Origin: Eurosta solidaginis
Taxonomy: Eukaryota; Arthropoda; Insecta; Diptera; Tephritidae
Direction: 5' to 3'
Length of the DNA: 64,000 nt
Assembly (NCBI RefSeq): GCF_040869045.1
Contig: NC_090321.1
Location: 140,111,689-140,175,688, forward strand
Shown here: positions 21,500 through 32,905 of the stretch, piece by piece
How positions within the stretch are numbered: position 1 is the first letter of the stretch
Layout of the letters: every line of letters begins with the position of its first letter
The notes under the pieces: generated by a model
Databases searched by the model: none
The model's input: only the letters and a program-made list of their open reading frames with translations
What the model was told of the DNA's origin: nothing
Position numbers and translations under genes: made by a program

Positions 21500-22100
21500 G
21501 GTATATAAGTGTGTTTATATACATATGTATATATAAACGTATGTATGTATATTTTTTCCTCGTTTTTGTAATGTTAATGTTGTTTTGATGTATGTATACG
21601 TGTTTTTTTTTTCAATTGTGTTTTTCAAAATTTTTTTTTTTTTTTCAAATATAATTTCTTCTTTTTGTAATTTTTTTCCTGTTATTTGTGTTTTCCCCAT
21701 CTTTTCTTTCTCTTTTTTATTTTTATTTTTTCTTTTATTTAATGTTTTTTTTTTTAACAATTCTCACACTCTTCTCTGTTTTTTGTACTTACTTATGTAT
21801 TTATTATATTTCTAATAATATTTTTCCACTGTTTTGTTTTAATATGTGCAGCACTTTTTATTTTATTTCTTTTACCTATTTTTTCCACACCTTAATGTTA
21901 GTTTAATTTAATTTTGGGTACACGCGTTTTGGTGCACGTGTGTGTATGTATTTATTTATTTATTTTTTTCTAATACTTTCTTGTTAGCACTTTTTGTTTT
22001 TTGTTGTATCCGTGCCGACCGCGTTTTTTTTTCTTATTTTTATGTAAAATATATGTCAATTAAATAATATTCAAACTTTTTTTTGCCTTTTCAGCACAAA
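21500..22100 (+). other. T-rich low-complexity stretch
   Basis: Strong T bias on the plus strand with long runs (for example 21602-21612 and 21637-21652). It ends in tttttttttgccttttcag at 22077-22095, which has the look of a polypyrimidine tract and 3' splice site, but no open exon of note follows. Open frames inside are products of the base bias. Confidence 0.6.
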
Positions 22101-23281
22101 GGACCCATGATGAAATTATAGGAGGTGACGGATGAAAGCAGTTTCTCGCTCTAACGCCGTCATCTTGAACCCCTTTAGAAACAAGAACAAAACTCCTATT
22201 TTATTCAATGGAAAAAGTGTTCTAAAAACAACACACATCAAATTTTATTTAAAAAATTGCAACGGCATCAATTTTTTTCTCCAGTTTTGTTTTGCTTTGA
22301 CTTTTCTATTATAAAATTCTGTGACAATACAGAAAAAGATTTTATTTAATTGCACAACTAAAGAAATTTGCATGTTTTCGTCATTAAATTAAGGTGACTT
22401 TTATTGCAGATATTAGGAAACAAATTTCTAATTGATATTTATTCTTTAAAATATATTTTTAAAAATGAAATATAAAAATAAGCGAAAATTATGTTCTATG
22501 ATATGTTGCACGGCATAATATCTCTTCCTCATCATAGCTCAACTGAACAGTAAAGCAAATATCGACCTTATGGACCATGAACAGTAAAATTCCCCTACAG
22601 ATTATTGGCAAATTATAACGGTTAGCATAACTTGATGACCAGTACGAACTTAGTCAACTGCGTTGACTTTTTACTGATGATCAATTTGAAGACACCCTTT
22701 TCCCAAAGCCTTTTTAATATAAAAGTGGCAAATAGTTCTTCTTGCTTTAATGAAATTTCGGCTACAACTTCTTTTTTGTAGAATAGTGGAAACGTGTCCA
22801 AATATATGCCGACTCGGCCCTATAGATTTTGCAGCTCATTCGTTTTATAACCTTCGGCGAGGTAGCGTACCAACTCTTGACCAACCGCTGGAACATAACA
22901 GCTGTAATGTTTGGAAGAATGAAAATAAAGTAATGTGGGTGGCAGTGCCCATTTTGCGGCACCTGATAGAATTAACTGCCATTGAAGCGGCAGCAGATTG
23001 AATTAATTTCTTTATTCAAAAGTTGTTTCTTTTATACAAAATTTCTATGAGCTAAAATACTTACTTACACTAATACTTACAAACTAAGTGTATAACACAC
23101 ATATACATTCAGTTCAGTGCCCTGGGAACTGCATTCTAAGCATAAATAAAGTTAGCTGTGGAATCTGCAACGCAAGCAAAATGAATCATGTTAATAATTT
23201 GTCTACAGGTAAAGGCTTGTTGCGAGCAAGCTCCAAACAATAGCATACCAAGGTTTAGGTTACCAGATGATGCACGGTGTA
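22101..23281. other. No recognisable feature
   Basis: AT-rich sequence. An 83-codon open frame at 22750-23001 has no family motif, and I do not support it as a gene. The rest is too interrupted to code. Confidence 0.5.
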
Positions 23282-23452
23282 CAAAATATATGTTTGTACA
23301 AATGAATGAATATGTCAATTGAATCTCAGGCCGTACCAAAGCGAGCCAAAATATATGTATGTACAAATGTATTAATATGTATGTAAGAGTCAATGCATTT
23401 TAAGACATTCCAAAACGGGTGGAAATATATGTTTGTACAAATGAGTGAATGT
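23282..23452 (+). repeat. Minisatellite of about 70-bp units
   Basis: The block aaatatatgtttgtacaaat(g) followed by (a/g)tgaatatg occurs three times, at about 23284, 23349 and 23423, with diverged spacers. Spacing is 65-75 bases. Confidence 0.7.
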
Positions 23453-23514
23453 TACACAGCACGAACAAGTATATTTCCCTAGTCTTTGATTTTTGACTTA
23501 TTTACATGGATTCG

Positions 23515-23800
23515 GTCAAGTGATGTAGGTTCATGCCTACCACTCCGAAGGTCCTGGCTTCAAGTCCAGTCCCGGAAAAATGAAAATACTCGAAACTGGG
23601 TCGTCTTCGGCAGAAGTTTGGCAATATCTCCGACTATATTTCTGCCATCAAAAATTTCTCTGTGAAGTTGCATCTGCCCTATAGATGGTGTTCGGGGAAG
23701 GCACAAAACATGCAGATCCCGTCCCGCCAATTGACATGAAAAGTTAAAAAGTTGGACGACGAAATTTACAAGTAAAGCCCGCCGTAAGTCTTCTCAGGTA
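23515..23800 (+). mobile_element. tRNA-derived SINE (copy 1)
   Basis: The head looks like a decayed tRNA: an A-box-like tgatgtaggttcatg, then ccactccgaaggtcct and a B box GGCTTCAAGTCC at 23556-23567. The body contains a 'ctgccatcaaaaa...ctctgtgaa..tgcatctgcc' segment shared with the SINE at 45672. It is not a functional tRNA: the D and T stems do not pair well and there is no 3' acceptor partner. The 3' end and target duplication are unclear. Confidence 0.7.
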
Positions 23801-24362
23801 TATTGCGCTAAGCATTTCTTTTCGGCAAAGCGCACAGCAGCACTCCGTTCTAAATGTCACATAATACCATATTGGTCAAAAACTTGGCCAAAGTTCTCAA
23901 TAAGAGATCCGTCGTCATGGCGTTAAAATTTTAACAATGTAATCATCTAAGCAACGGGTCTCAACTGCTTTTCAAGCACCTCGCACCGGTTTCATATCCT
24001 CACCGACAAAACTTTTCAGAACTTTCGGAAGTGTTTCTGTTGACAAAGTTAGCAATGATACCATTAATATCTTTATACTTCGGCAGTTATTTTACAGCGA
24101 CTACAAACATGCAGTAACATAAATTTAATTTAAATACGAACCTAACAAAAAAAATCGGACGGAAAGCTCTGCCCTAACCTTCTCAGAGGTATACAGTCTC
24201 AAATTATTATTTACTCTTCTAGACCCGGGTAGATGTGTGAAACCCTACTTTAGAAAGTCACTTCTACAAAAAAAATTATTTGAAAACGGGTTTAAATTAA
24301 TCTACTTCTCGTAAATCTCCGAATGTTTCGAAATATGCAGCATAGTAGTCTGCATATATATT
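23801..24362. other. No recognisable feature
   Basis: Unique-looking sequence between the SINE and the G2 LTR remnant. No open frame above 60 codons with family motifs and no repeat shared with the rest of the window. Confidence 0.5.
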
Positions 24363-24625
24363 ACTGTTACGAATTTGGTTTATTTGCAACCTTCTGCTAA
24401 CGTTCGAATCACTAAACTGTTGAATAAATAACTCCAATATTCAGTAATGCAAAATGGCCTTTATTAAAGTTCTTCACAATAACACTTATACTTCGCAACT
24501 GTTAGCTTGCTTAAATCAAACTGAATGTGGTGCCTCTACTGTTGCTGCTTTTTATACTCTTCGATTTCCTCTATCCATACTTCTGAGCGTTTCCAGAATT
24601 TACTTAGTTACTGCTATAAAATTAT
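24363..24625 (-). repeat. 3' LTR remnant of Ty3/gypsy element G2
   Basis: Similar to the inner part of the G1 LTR at 15189-15400: shared aaccttc(t/c)gctaacgttcgaa, ctaaactgttgaataaat and gtgcttaaat-type blocks in the same order. It is truncated on its outer side relative to G1 and runs directly into the integrase tail, so part of the 3' region is missing too. Confidence 0.75.
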
Positions 24626-25888
24626 AACTACGGATGCGGTTTGCCAACGGTTCGTGGTTTGCCAATGGTTGGTATGCGGTACATCTTTGATCCGTTTTAC
24701 AACTTTGTATGGGCCTTCCCAATTACTCTGCAATTTCGGGGACAAACCTTTTTTTCGTTGTGGGTTGTATAACAGCACCAAATCTCCTTCCTGAAAACTT
24801 TCCGAATTAATTGCTTTATCGTATCTGGCTTTCACCTTGTCACTCTTAATCTTTGTTCGTTGCCTTACCAGATCGTGTATCTCCCTCAGCTCTTCTTCCA
24901 AGACACCAGTGGATTTCTTGACATTTCTCTCCGCATCGGAATCTATCCCAAACTTCAAATCAGCTGGCAGTCGAATGTCATTGCCAAAAATTACCTTTGC
25001 GGGAGTTTGGCCCGTTGTCTCATGCACTGCCGATCGGTAAGCCATCAAGAATAATGATATGTGTGTATCCCACTCCTTATGGTACTTGTCTACTATTTTC
25101 CTTAAATGCTCCTTCAAGGTTCTATTGAAACGTTCCACCATACCATCGGACTGAGGATGCAATGCAGTTGTCCGTGTTTTTCGAATGCCCAATGATTTAC
25201 ATATTTCCTGGAAAATAGCTGGTTCGAAATTCCTGCAACCAACCCAATAGAATCTCAGTTTAATCTTCTCGAGCTTCTTCGGGATTCCCAGATGACCTCC
25301 ACTTGGACTATTATGCAGCTCGCTGAGCACGTCAGGAATCCTCTTTCTGGGAACAACTATCAGTTTTCTCTTACTTTGACCATCCTCACTCTCCCATACT
25401 CGATACAAGCAACCGGATATCAACTCTAAACTGTTCCACTGCGCCCAATATGACTTCGCAATGGGACTCTCTGCTGACATCTCCTCCCTATTTGGTCTTT
25501 CATTTCGTTCGAGCCCTTGCATGACATGTGACAGATCTGTATCTTCTAGCTGACGCTTCCTTAGTTGTTCCTTGTCCCATTCATCCGTAAACGTTATAGT
25601 CATTAGCCGGACATCTATAATGTCTTCTTTAGCTTCGGCCTTTAAACAGTGCTTGCATTCCAAATTACATGATCTTCGTGACATTGCATCAGCATTTCCA
25701 TGGGTACTACCTTTTCGATGCTCAATGGAAAAGTCATAGCTTTGTAGTCGCTCGATCCACCATGCTAATTGTCCTTCCGGATTATGGAACTGCAGAAGCC
25801 ATTTTAACGCTGCGTGATCTGTCCTGACACGGAATCGCTGGCCGCAGAGGTATTTGTGAAAATGTTTAATGTACTCTACCAATGCCAA
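24626..25888 (-). pseudogene. G2 RNase H and integrase with in-frame core deletion
   Basis: A 424-codon reverse-strand frame. Residues 1-70 are the second half of the Ty3/gypsy RNase H (RVRTDHAALKWLL, WIERLQSYDFSIEHRKGSTHGNADAMSRR). A linker follows, then the integrase N-terminal segment (SGGHLGIPKKLEKIKLRFYW). The reading then jumps to NFEPAIFQEICKSLGI and LHPQSDGMVERFNRTLKEHL (the Glu motif), so most of the HHCC finger and the first core Asp have been lost without breaking the frame. The GPY module WEGPYKVVKRI closes it. The reading stays open despite the loss, so the deletion may be a property of a spreading defective subfamily. Confidence 0.85.
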
Positions 25889-26812
25889 CAGCTCTCTCCG
25901 CGTAACGCAGTAGTTCCTCTCTGGTTTTCCAATCGATCAGCTGTAATACGCAACTACCTTCTCCTGTCCATCGACCAGGTGTGATAAAACGCCTCCTATA
26001 GCATATCCACTCGCATCTGTATCTAGAATAAATGTTGCTCCAGGAATCGGATATGCCAACATTAGGGCAGTGCACAAACGCTCCTTCAATGTTTGGAAAG
26101 CCACTTCTTGCTCCTTCTTCTTTTCAAAAGCTTTATTTTTTCTTGTAAGCTCATGGAGGCTATGGGCTACGCTGGAAAAGTTAGGTAGAAATCGGCGGTA
26201 ATATGTGCACAGCCCAAGGAAACTTCTAAATTCATGTAGGTTCTGTGGTCTTGGCCAATCCTTTACAGCCTCTTTCTTTTCGTTCGCAGTGCAGATGCCC
26301 TCTGTCGTTACCTTGTGACCCAAATAATTTACTTCCTTTTTAAACAGCGCACACTTTTTGGGACTTAGTTTCAGACCAGCGCCAGCAATTCTCTGGAAAA
26401 CTTCCCCAAGTTTTTGAGATGTTCATCAAAGTTCTTGCCCAATACGATGATGTCGTCCAGGTACACCAAGCATGTTTTTCAATGTAGTCCTTTCAATACC
26501 TGATCCATGATTCTCTCGAAAGTAGCTGGTGCATTACATAGTCCAAAGGGCATTACTGTAAATTGCCAAAGACCATCACCAACACTGAAGGCTGTTTTCT
26601 CCTTGTCTTCCTCCTTTACTTCTACTTGCCAGTAGCCGCTTTTTAAGTTCAGTGTGGAAAAACATTTCGTACCAGATAGCGAGTCCAGTGTGTCGTCAAT
26701 TCTTGGCAATGGGTAGCTATCCTTTTTAGTCGTTCAACTTTCGATAGTCCACGCAAAACCTCATTTTTCCATCCTTCTTCTTCACAAGTACCACAGGTGA
26801 GCTCCAGGACTA
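25889..26812 (-). pseudogene. G2 reverse transcriptase and RNase H start
   Basis: Upstream part of the same pol. From the right: VVLVKKKDGKMRFCVDYRKLND at about 26735-26800 with a stop after it, then the frame 26479-26709 with FSTLNLKSGYWQV (motif A, catalytic Asp replaced by Asn) and MPFGLCNAPATFERIMD. The YLDD box is at about 26449-26460 in another frame, and 25937-26323 carries the connection domain (FLGLCTYYRRFLPNF) and the first RNase H Asp (FILDTDASGYAIGG). At least three frame changes; inactive. The 5' part (gag, protease) is missing because the element is fused at 26812 to a LINE fragment. Confidence 0.85.
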
Positions 26813-27170
26813 TAAATCTTCCGGAGAACTTTTTTCTCGAATACTTCAAGAGCCATCTCATCTTCTCCCGACACCTTCCATGATTCCGAGCCAACCATCA
26901 GGACAGGTATGATGAGTGACTTGTAGAGCGTGAATTTTGTTCGTCGAGAGAGGACTTTACTTTTCAATTGCCTAGAGAAGCACTTGTTGGCAAGATTTCT
27001 AGCCGTGATATTGCCATTCTTACTTCGCCATAGTTAGATGCCCGAGAGTGTTTTTCATCATCGGCGATCGGGATATCAGGTTCGTCTTCCCCCACACTCT
27101 GTACGTCAGTTACCAGGTCGCCATTATCGTTCCTACAGGAATCTGCCTCGGTCTTGAAATCTGTCATTAA
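26813..27170 (-). pseudogene. RTE-like LINE fragment, internally deleted
   Basis: Two reverse-strand pieces: an acidic segment before the RT (26964-27167, ending GEVRMAISRL) joined to the RT thumb (26782-26967: SKVLSRRTKFTLYKSLIIPVL, GSESW, LEVFEKKVLRKIY). The 'LSRRTK..LYK..I.PVL.YGSE.W' signature is common in RTE-like and related fly LINEs. The fingers and palm between the two pieces are absent. It joins element G2 at 26812 with no visible target duplication. Confidence 0.6.
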
Positions 27171-29020
27171 AAGAGCATGAAATATGTATGGTCAACTGAA
27201 AATAATAATAAGAATATTTTTTCGCGATAAATATCCAGGGAAATAGAGCCCAAATTTCTTCCTGAACATGGTGGGCTAATGGGAGCGTTAATTTGTCATC
27301 CTACACGTTTTAGCCCGACTCCATGTGCATCTCATAAGGCAGATAACTTTTTTGCTGAGAAACATTTCATGGTAAAAACACAATCGAAGGGTTTGCCAAG
27401 CCACCAAATTAGTTTGCTGTTAGTTGTTAGCCCGCTTTTAAAAAAGAAGAAAAAATATACTCCGAAAATTTAATTTTTACTCTGATGTAGTCGTTTACTT
27501 AGGTAACAGTTTTAAATACTCCGAACACTGGTAGCGAAATATGAGAGAAATGTAATAAACCGAAAAAATTCAAAAGCGGTACGCCATCAAACTTTTTTTT
27601 TTCAAATTCGATTACAAATACAACAATTCCGGAATGCGGAATCTGGGCTCATTTGTTTATGAGTATGAATGATAGAAAAATCAACATAAAATTGAATTGA
27701 AGAAAGAAAGTGATGCCGCTGCATACTCTTCTAGGAAAATTGATTTGCATGGTTTTACTTTAATGTTTGGCCTGAATGAAAAAGTAGTATGAGTTTCAGA
27801 GTGGGAGTTCAAGATGGCGGACTAAAAGGAGAAGCTGCAAACGTCAGTCACCTGTAGTAATTGCATCATGGTTCTGGCAGCACTGATCATAAGCACCATT
27901 GGCGTTATAGTTGTCGTCATTATGAATTCATTATAACATGCACGGCTTCTTGCTTTTAAGTATAAAAGAAACATTTTCAAACGTACCCAACAGAAATTTA
28001 TGTTAGAGAACAATTAGAACACGAATTCTAATGCATTTGTCTAAGGTAGAAGGTTAGAGGACGATTTGAGAAACTGTCGAGAATTATAGCATTCTCAAAA
28101 AAAAGGGAATTTTGTTTAGTTGAAGCGCAATTAAACTAAATTATTTAAAACCAATGGACTTTTCATTGTTTCAATATATCAAATACTTTTAATGGGTTAT
28201 AAGGTTATATATTTAAGAAAAATAAAATTCAAAGGCTTCTTATAATAATTCATAACTTAACTTAAATGGAGTTTTCGCTACCACTTAATCCATTAGTATT
28301 TAGCTCGGCGTTGATTTGAAGGACGAATGAGGGAAAGTTTTCCTCATATTCATTTTCACTTAATAATTTTAATTATTACAAATGAAAAACTTGTTTTGCA
28401 AATATCAATTTTCTCACACAACTTTTCACGATTTTTATTTCTTTTGTATAACACTAAAGATGAGTGATCCTGTCGTATAAATAATCGATAACTGTGGCAA
28501 CATGGTAGTTCTAGTGTTTACCAAATCGTTCTCAAATCGAACATAATCTAACGTAGTTCTCTACCCCAAATTCCGATTGGAGATGCATTTCATTGGAACT
28601 AATATAAAATCGCAATATTTTTCTAACGTTAGAAACTGTGTTTGCTGGGTGCTTGCTTCAGTGTTTTCTTGACGATTCTCGAAACACCTCCAGTTTATGA
28701 CTTCATAATAAAATTAAAATCAAAAAGAAAACGGCGCCTTAATTTATGTGCATAATCATTCATACTTACGAATGTATGTCATGTCATACACACATCTTGA
28801 TAAAACTAGTAAGTTGTTTAAGCTATAACTGCTGTATGTTCCTCAGCGAAGCTTAACTTGAAGACGTAATGTATGTGCTAGAAATGTACATATGTATGTG
28901 AAGACATACATATGTGAATACATTGTACATAGGCACATATAATTTGTTTTCCCCCTGGTAATACCGGGATAGAAGTTCAACAATCGTGCGACTACTTATG
29001 TTATTTTGTCAAAAAAAAAA
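27171..29020. other. No recognisable feature
   Basis: AT-rich, with only short open frames lacking family motifs. A poly-A run at 29011-29020 precedes the family A copy. It could be host intergenic or intronic sequence. Confidence 0.5.
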
Positions 29021-30925
29021 ACAAGTAAGGACGGGACTGTCTTCGGCTGTACCGAAGAATTCATACCTTTCATGAATGGGGCTGAACAATAATCTTATCC
29101 CATTCGTAATCTCCGAATAATCGGATGTATAAGATAAGAAATATATAGTGAACAAATCTACATACCTAAACGATTTTTAAGATAAATATATAAAATAAAA
29201 AATAGGTAGGTACTTTGTGTGAAGGTGCAAAGTTTCAAGTCTTTTGTGGTCTGCGTGTAAAAACTATGACTACGAATCACGTATTTCAACAATATATGAC
29301 GTAAACGTAACTATTTGATGAAATTTTATGAATTTTGAAGCTTCTAGCCGTAAAAAAAGGGCAAACAAATATAGTTTATATGGGGTATATAATATATGTA
29401 CCACCGATCTCTATGATTTTTTCAGACAACAATATATGCTATATACGTAAGCATTTGGTGAAATTTGAAGCTTCTAGCTGTTAAAATGGGGCATAAATTT
29501 CGCAAAGTTTCTTATCTGAACAATCGGTTGTATGAGATATATACTATATATACCACCGATCTTAATGATTTTTTTAGACAACAATATATACTATACACGT
29601 AAGAATTTGGTGAAATTTGAAGCTTCTAGCTGTTAAAATGGGCAGAAATTCCGCAAAGTTTCTTATCTGAACAATCGGTTGTATGAGATATATACTATAT
29701 ATAGCACCGATCTCAATGATTTTTTCAGACGACAATATATACTATACACGTAAGTATTTGGTGAAATTTGAAGCTTCTAGCTGTTAAAATGGGGAAGAAA
29801 TTGCGCAAAGTTTCTTATCTGAACAATCGGTTGTATGAGATATATACTATGTATACCACCGATCTCAATGATTTTTTTCAGACATCAATATATGCTATAC
29901 ATGTAAGCATTTGGTGAAATTTGAAGCTTCTAGCTGTTAAAATGGGGCCGAAATCGCAAAAAAAAAATATATATATATACACCATATATACCATCATACT
30001 ATATATACCATCATATATATATTATATATATCACCGATCTCTATGATTTTTTGACACAACAATATATACTATATACGTAAGCAATCGGTGAAATTTGAAG
30101 CTTATAGCTGTTGAAATGGGGTAGAAATTGCGAAAAGTTTCTTATCTGAACAATCGGTTGTATGAGATATATACTATATATACAACCGATCTCTATGATT
30201 TTTTCAGACAACAATATATGCGATATACGTAAGCATTCGGTGAAATTTGAAGCTTCTAGCTGTTAAAATGGGGCTAAAATTGCGAAAATATATATATATA
30301 CTATATATACCACCATATATATATTATATATACCACCGATCTGTATGATTTTTTCAGACAACAATATATGATATATACGTAAGCATTCGTTGAAATTTGA
30401 AGCCTCTAGCTCTTAAAATAGGGCAGCAATTACGAAAAGTTTCGTATCTGAACAATCGGTTGTGGGGGATATATACTATATATACGACCGATCTCATCAG
30501 TTTTTTCAGGCAACAATATGTGCAATATACGAAATTATATGGTGAAGTTTGAAGCTTCAATCTGTTAAATTGAGTAAGATATTACAAAAATCCTCTTTTT
30601 CTGAAAAATCGGTTGTATGGAGGATATATGCTATAGTGGTCCGATCCGGCCGGTTCCGACAAATGTCTAATCGGACACCCAAATACACCCGCTCACCAAA
30701 TTTTATGAAGATATCTCAAAAATTGAGGGACTAGTTTGCATACAAACAGACAGACGGACAGACGGACAGACAGACAGACGGACATGGCTAAATCAACTCA
30801 GCTCTTCAACCTGATTATTTCGGTATACTTAATGGTGGGTTTATCTATTTTCCTTTAAGGACTTACAATTTTGGGTTTCGTGACGAAATTAATATACCAT
30901 TTCATTTTCAAGAAAGGTATAAAAA
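29021..30925 (+). repeat. Repeat family A, full-length single copy
   Basis: Reads from ACAAGTAAGGACGGG with the ttcgg/ccgaa hairpin (29041-29055), a conserved 5' block to about 29330, seven to eight tandem units of 120-150 bp, the conserved 3' block (ccgatccggccggttccgac), a GACG/GACA run at 30748-30783, catggctaaatcaactcag, and ends ttca.gaaaggtataaaaa at 30925. Opposite orientation to the array at 16161-21173. Length 1905 bp; the same 61-codon open frame appears in the 3' block of this copy and of three array modules. Confidence 0.92.
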
Positions 30926-31175
30926 TAACGTTGCTAGTCACCGCTACATTTAATACATTTTCTATTCCATTAGGCCTTCAACACAACACTAATTAAATTA
31001 TTAAAAATTTTACCTAGAAAATTTTATTTTCATTAAAAAAATTTAATTGTAAAAACTGAAAAAAAATTTGAAGTCAGTATGAAATTGGTAAAACGTGTTT
31101 CTAAAAGTTCGGGGGAACAAGGGCTGTGCAATAATTTATAGGTTGATCTGATCGGTCAATTAACACTTCACATGT

Positions 31176-31187
31176 ACTGAATGTTAT
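31176..31187. repeat. Left target-site duplication of short CAA-tailed retroposon
   Basis: actgaatgttat here is repeated at 31603-31614. The first base is shared with the CAA tail and may not belong. Confidence 0.8.
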
Positions 31188-31602
31188 TACTCCCAGCGGG
31201 TTAGGGGGCCAAGAAAATACCTGCGGCAGATATTCATGTCGTAAGAGGCGACTAAAATACGCAAATGATTCAAGGGGTTGTTAGAGGGCAACCGTTTCAA
31301 GCGGTTGCCAGCGCAATTTATAGTTTCTCCAATCCAATTGTCAACCTCACCTACCCGTGGCGGATTTTCTTTAGCAGCCGAGGCTCTGTCGACCCCAAGT
31401 TCCTCATGGAATTGGGGTGGGAGGGAGGTATGTCCTATAAAAATCCATGTGGTCATATTGAATCGTTCCCGATATGCTCGGGCTAGTAGTACCTCAATGG
31501 TGCTTGTTACCGGAAAGTACCGGATCTATATCTGGCAAAGGACCATCAAATCGATAACACTTCTCCAAAATTTCGCGGAGTGCCTTTATCGCTACAACAA
31601 CA
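31188..31602 (+). mobile_element. Short non-autonomous retroposon with CAA tail
   Basis: A 415-bp unit starting tactcccagcgggttaggggg and ending gctacaacaacaa, flanked by a 12-bp duplication. It has no long meaningful ORF. The tail and the preceding bases (gctacaacaacaac) match the 3' end of LINE-2 at 8789-8806, so it was probably copied by that kind of LINE. It could be a SINE or a LINE-derived internally deleted copy; no A or B box was recognised at its 5' end. Confidence 0.75.
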
Positions 31603-31810
31603 ACTGAATGTTATATATATGGTATATATGTAGGTAAGTAGGTCCATTTTGAACACATTTATCAAACAAAGCGGTTTTCCTTTGAAATGAGCCAATAAAG
31701 GCAAACGCATATAAACTTGACTTACACATTACCATAAACACATAGCAAATTTTGTTAAGTTTAAACCTCTAAGCAACTTATTAGACAAAAAAACTGCTTT
31801 TGATTTACGG

Positions 31811-32248
31811 TTTCAAGTCTTTTATTGTGGATGGTGCCACGCTTATTATACAAAATTTAAATAGATTTGTGTTCTACGCCATACATGCGTCATAAGATCA
31901 ACCCACCTACCAATTTGCATCGCTTTATCAGTCTTTGGTAATGAATTATCGCACTTTTACGGTTTTCGAAATTTTCGATATCGAAAAAGTGGACGTGGTT
32001 ATAGTCCGATTTCGTTCATTTTCAATAGCGATCTGAGATGAGTGCCCAGAAAACTACATACCAAATTTCATTAAGATGTAACTCAAAATTTACTCAAGTT
32101 ATCGTGTTTACGGACAGACGGACGGACATGGCTAAATGAATTTCTTTTTTCGCCCATATCATCTATCTCGATTAGTTTATCCCGTTACGGGGTACCGTTA
32201 TGCGAAATTTAATATAATCTGTGAGCTCTGCTCATCAGAGTATAAAAA
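31811..32248 (+). repeat. Repeat family B, 3' portion only
   Basis: Matches the last 440 bp of the full copies: ggtgccacgc block, tttcgatatcgaaaaagtgg, ctcaagttatcgtg, a ggacagacggacggacatggct run at about 32105, and the 3' end ctctgctcatcagagtataaaaa at 32248. The 5' parts are missing. Confidence 0.88.
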
Positions 32249-32800
32249 TGCAGTAATAAATTGAGAGGTTTCCAATTTAGTTCAAAAAAGTTTCAAAAAG
32301 AGCTTAAACCGATGATTGGTCTTAAATTCAAGTTCAAATTTCTAGCCGTGTGGCTTTAATAATATTATAGAGAAAACAACTAGAAAAGACGTTCGGCTAC
32401 GCTTAGATAAAAAAAATATTCTAGTGCTTTGCTTCACCATGAGGCGAAATATCAGTATATTTCAGAAATAAGCATACTATACAGATATTGAATTTTTTTA
32501 AATATTTGACAGATTTAAGATTAAATCTCTATTTTTCATCCTAAAGAAAACATACTCAAGTTGCATTTAGTAGTCTTTGTTCATGAATTATCGCATTTTA
32601 AAAAAATATAAATATTAATAAAATTAAATAAATATAAATATAAATAATATAAAAAATTTCGTAAGCATCTCTCTATCTCTACCACGCCTTTGTTGGCAGC
32701 CATAAATTCGGAATATGTAGTAAAAAGACTTCTTTTATTTAGGAACCAGCATTAACATATAACAATATAATAATAACATATAATAAATGCTGCTTTGAAC

Positions 32801-32905
32801 TGAGTAGGCAATTCAAAAGTGAAGTCCTCTCTCGGCAAACATGACTAGATCTACAAGTCACTTTTTGTACCCGTCCTGATATATGGCGCAGAAACATGGA
32901 CTTCT
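32801..32905 (+). pseudogene. RTE-like LINE thumb fragment
   Basis: About 105 bp resembling the thumb part of the fragment at 26813-27170 on the opposite strand (aagtgaagtcctctctcgg, tctacaagtcact, cctgatatatgg). It reads with stops as a decayed 'LSR..L.YKSL..PVLIYGAETW' motif. Too short to say more. Confidence 0.5.

Noticed and set aside
21585..21906. Phe/Leu-rich open frames of 72-76 codons
   Set aside because: Translation of a T-rich low-complexity strand; not a membrane protein.
22077..22140. 3' splice site and host exon
   Set aside because: The polypyrimidine-AG is attractive, but no open exon or matching 5' site could be identified.
22750..23001. 83-codon open frame
   Set aside because: No motif, no neighbour context, average length for chance frames here.
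16344..30734. The same 61-codon open frame in four family A copies (16344, 17910, 19485 minus; 30549 plus)
   Set aside because: Conserved because the DNA of the 3' block is nearly identical between copies; no family motif and overlaps the GTCY run and 3' block. Not evidence of coding.
31187..31456. Overlapping 73-109-codon open frames in both strands of the short retroposon
   Set aside because: Overlap each other in several frames and show no domain; by-products of GC-richer sequence.
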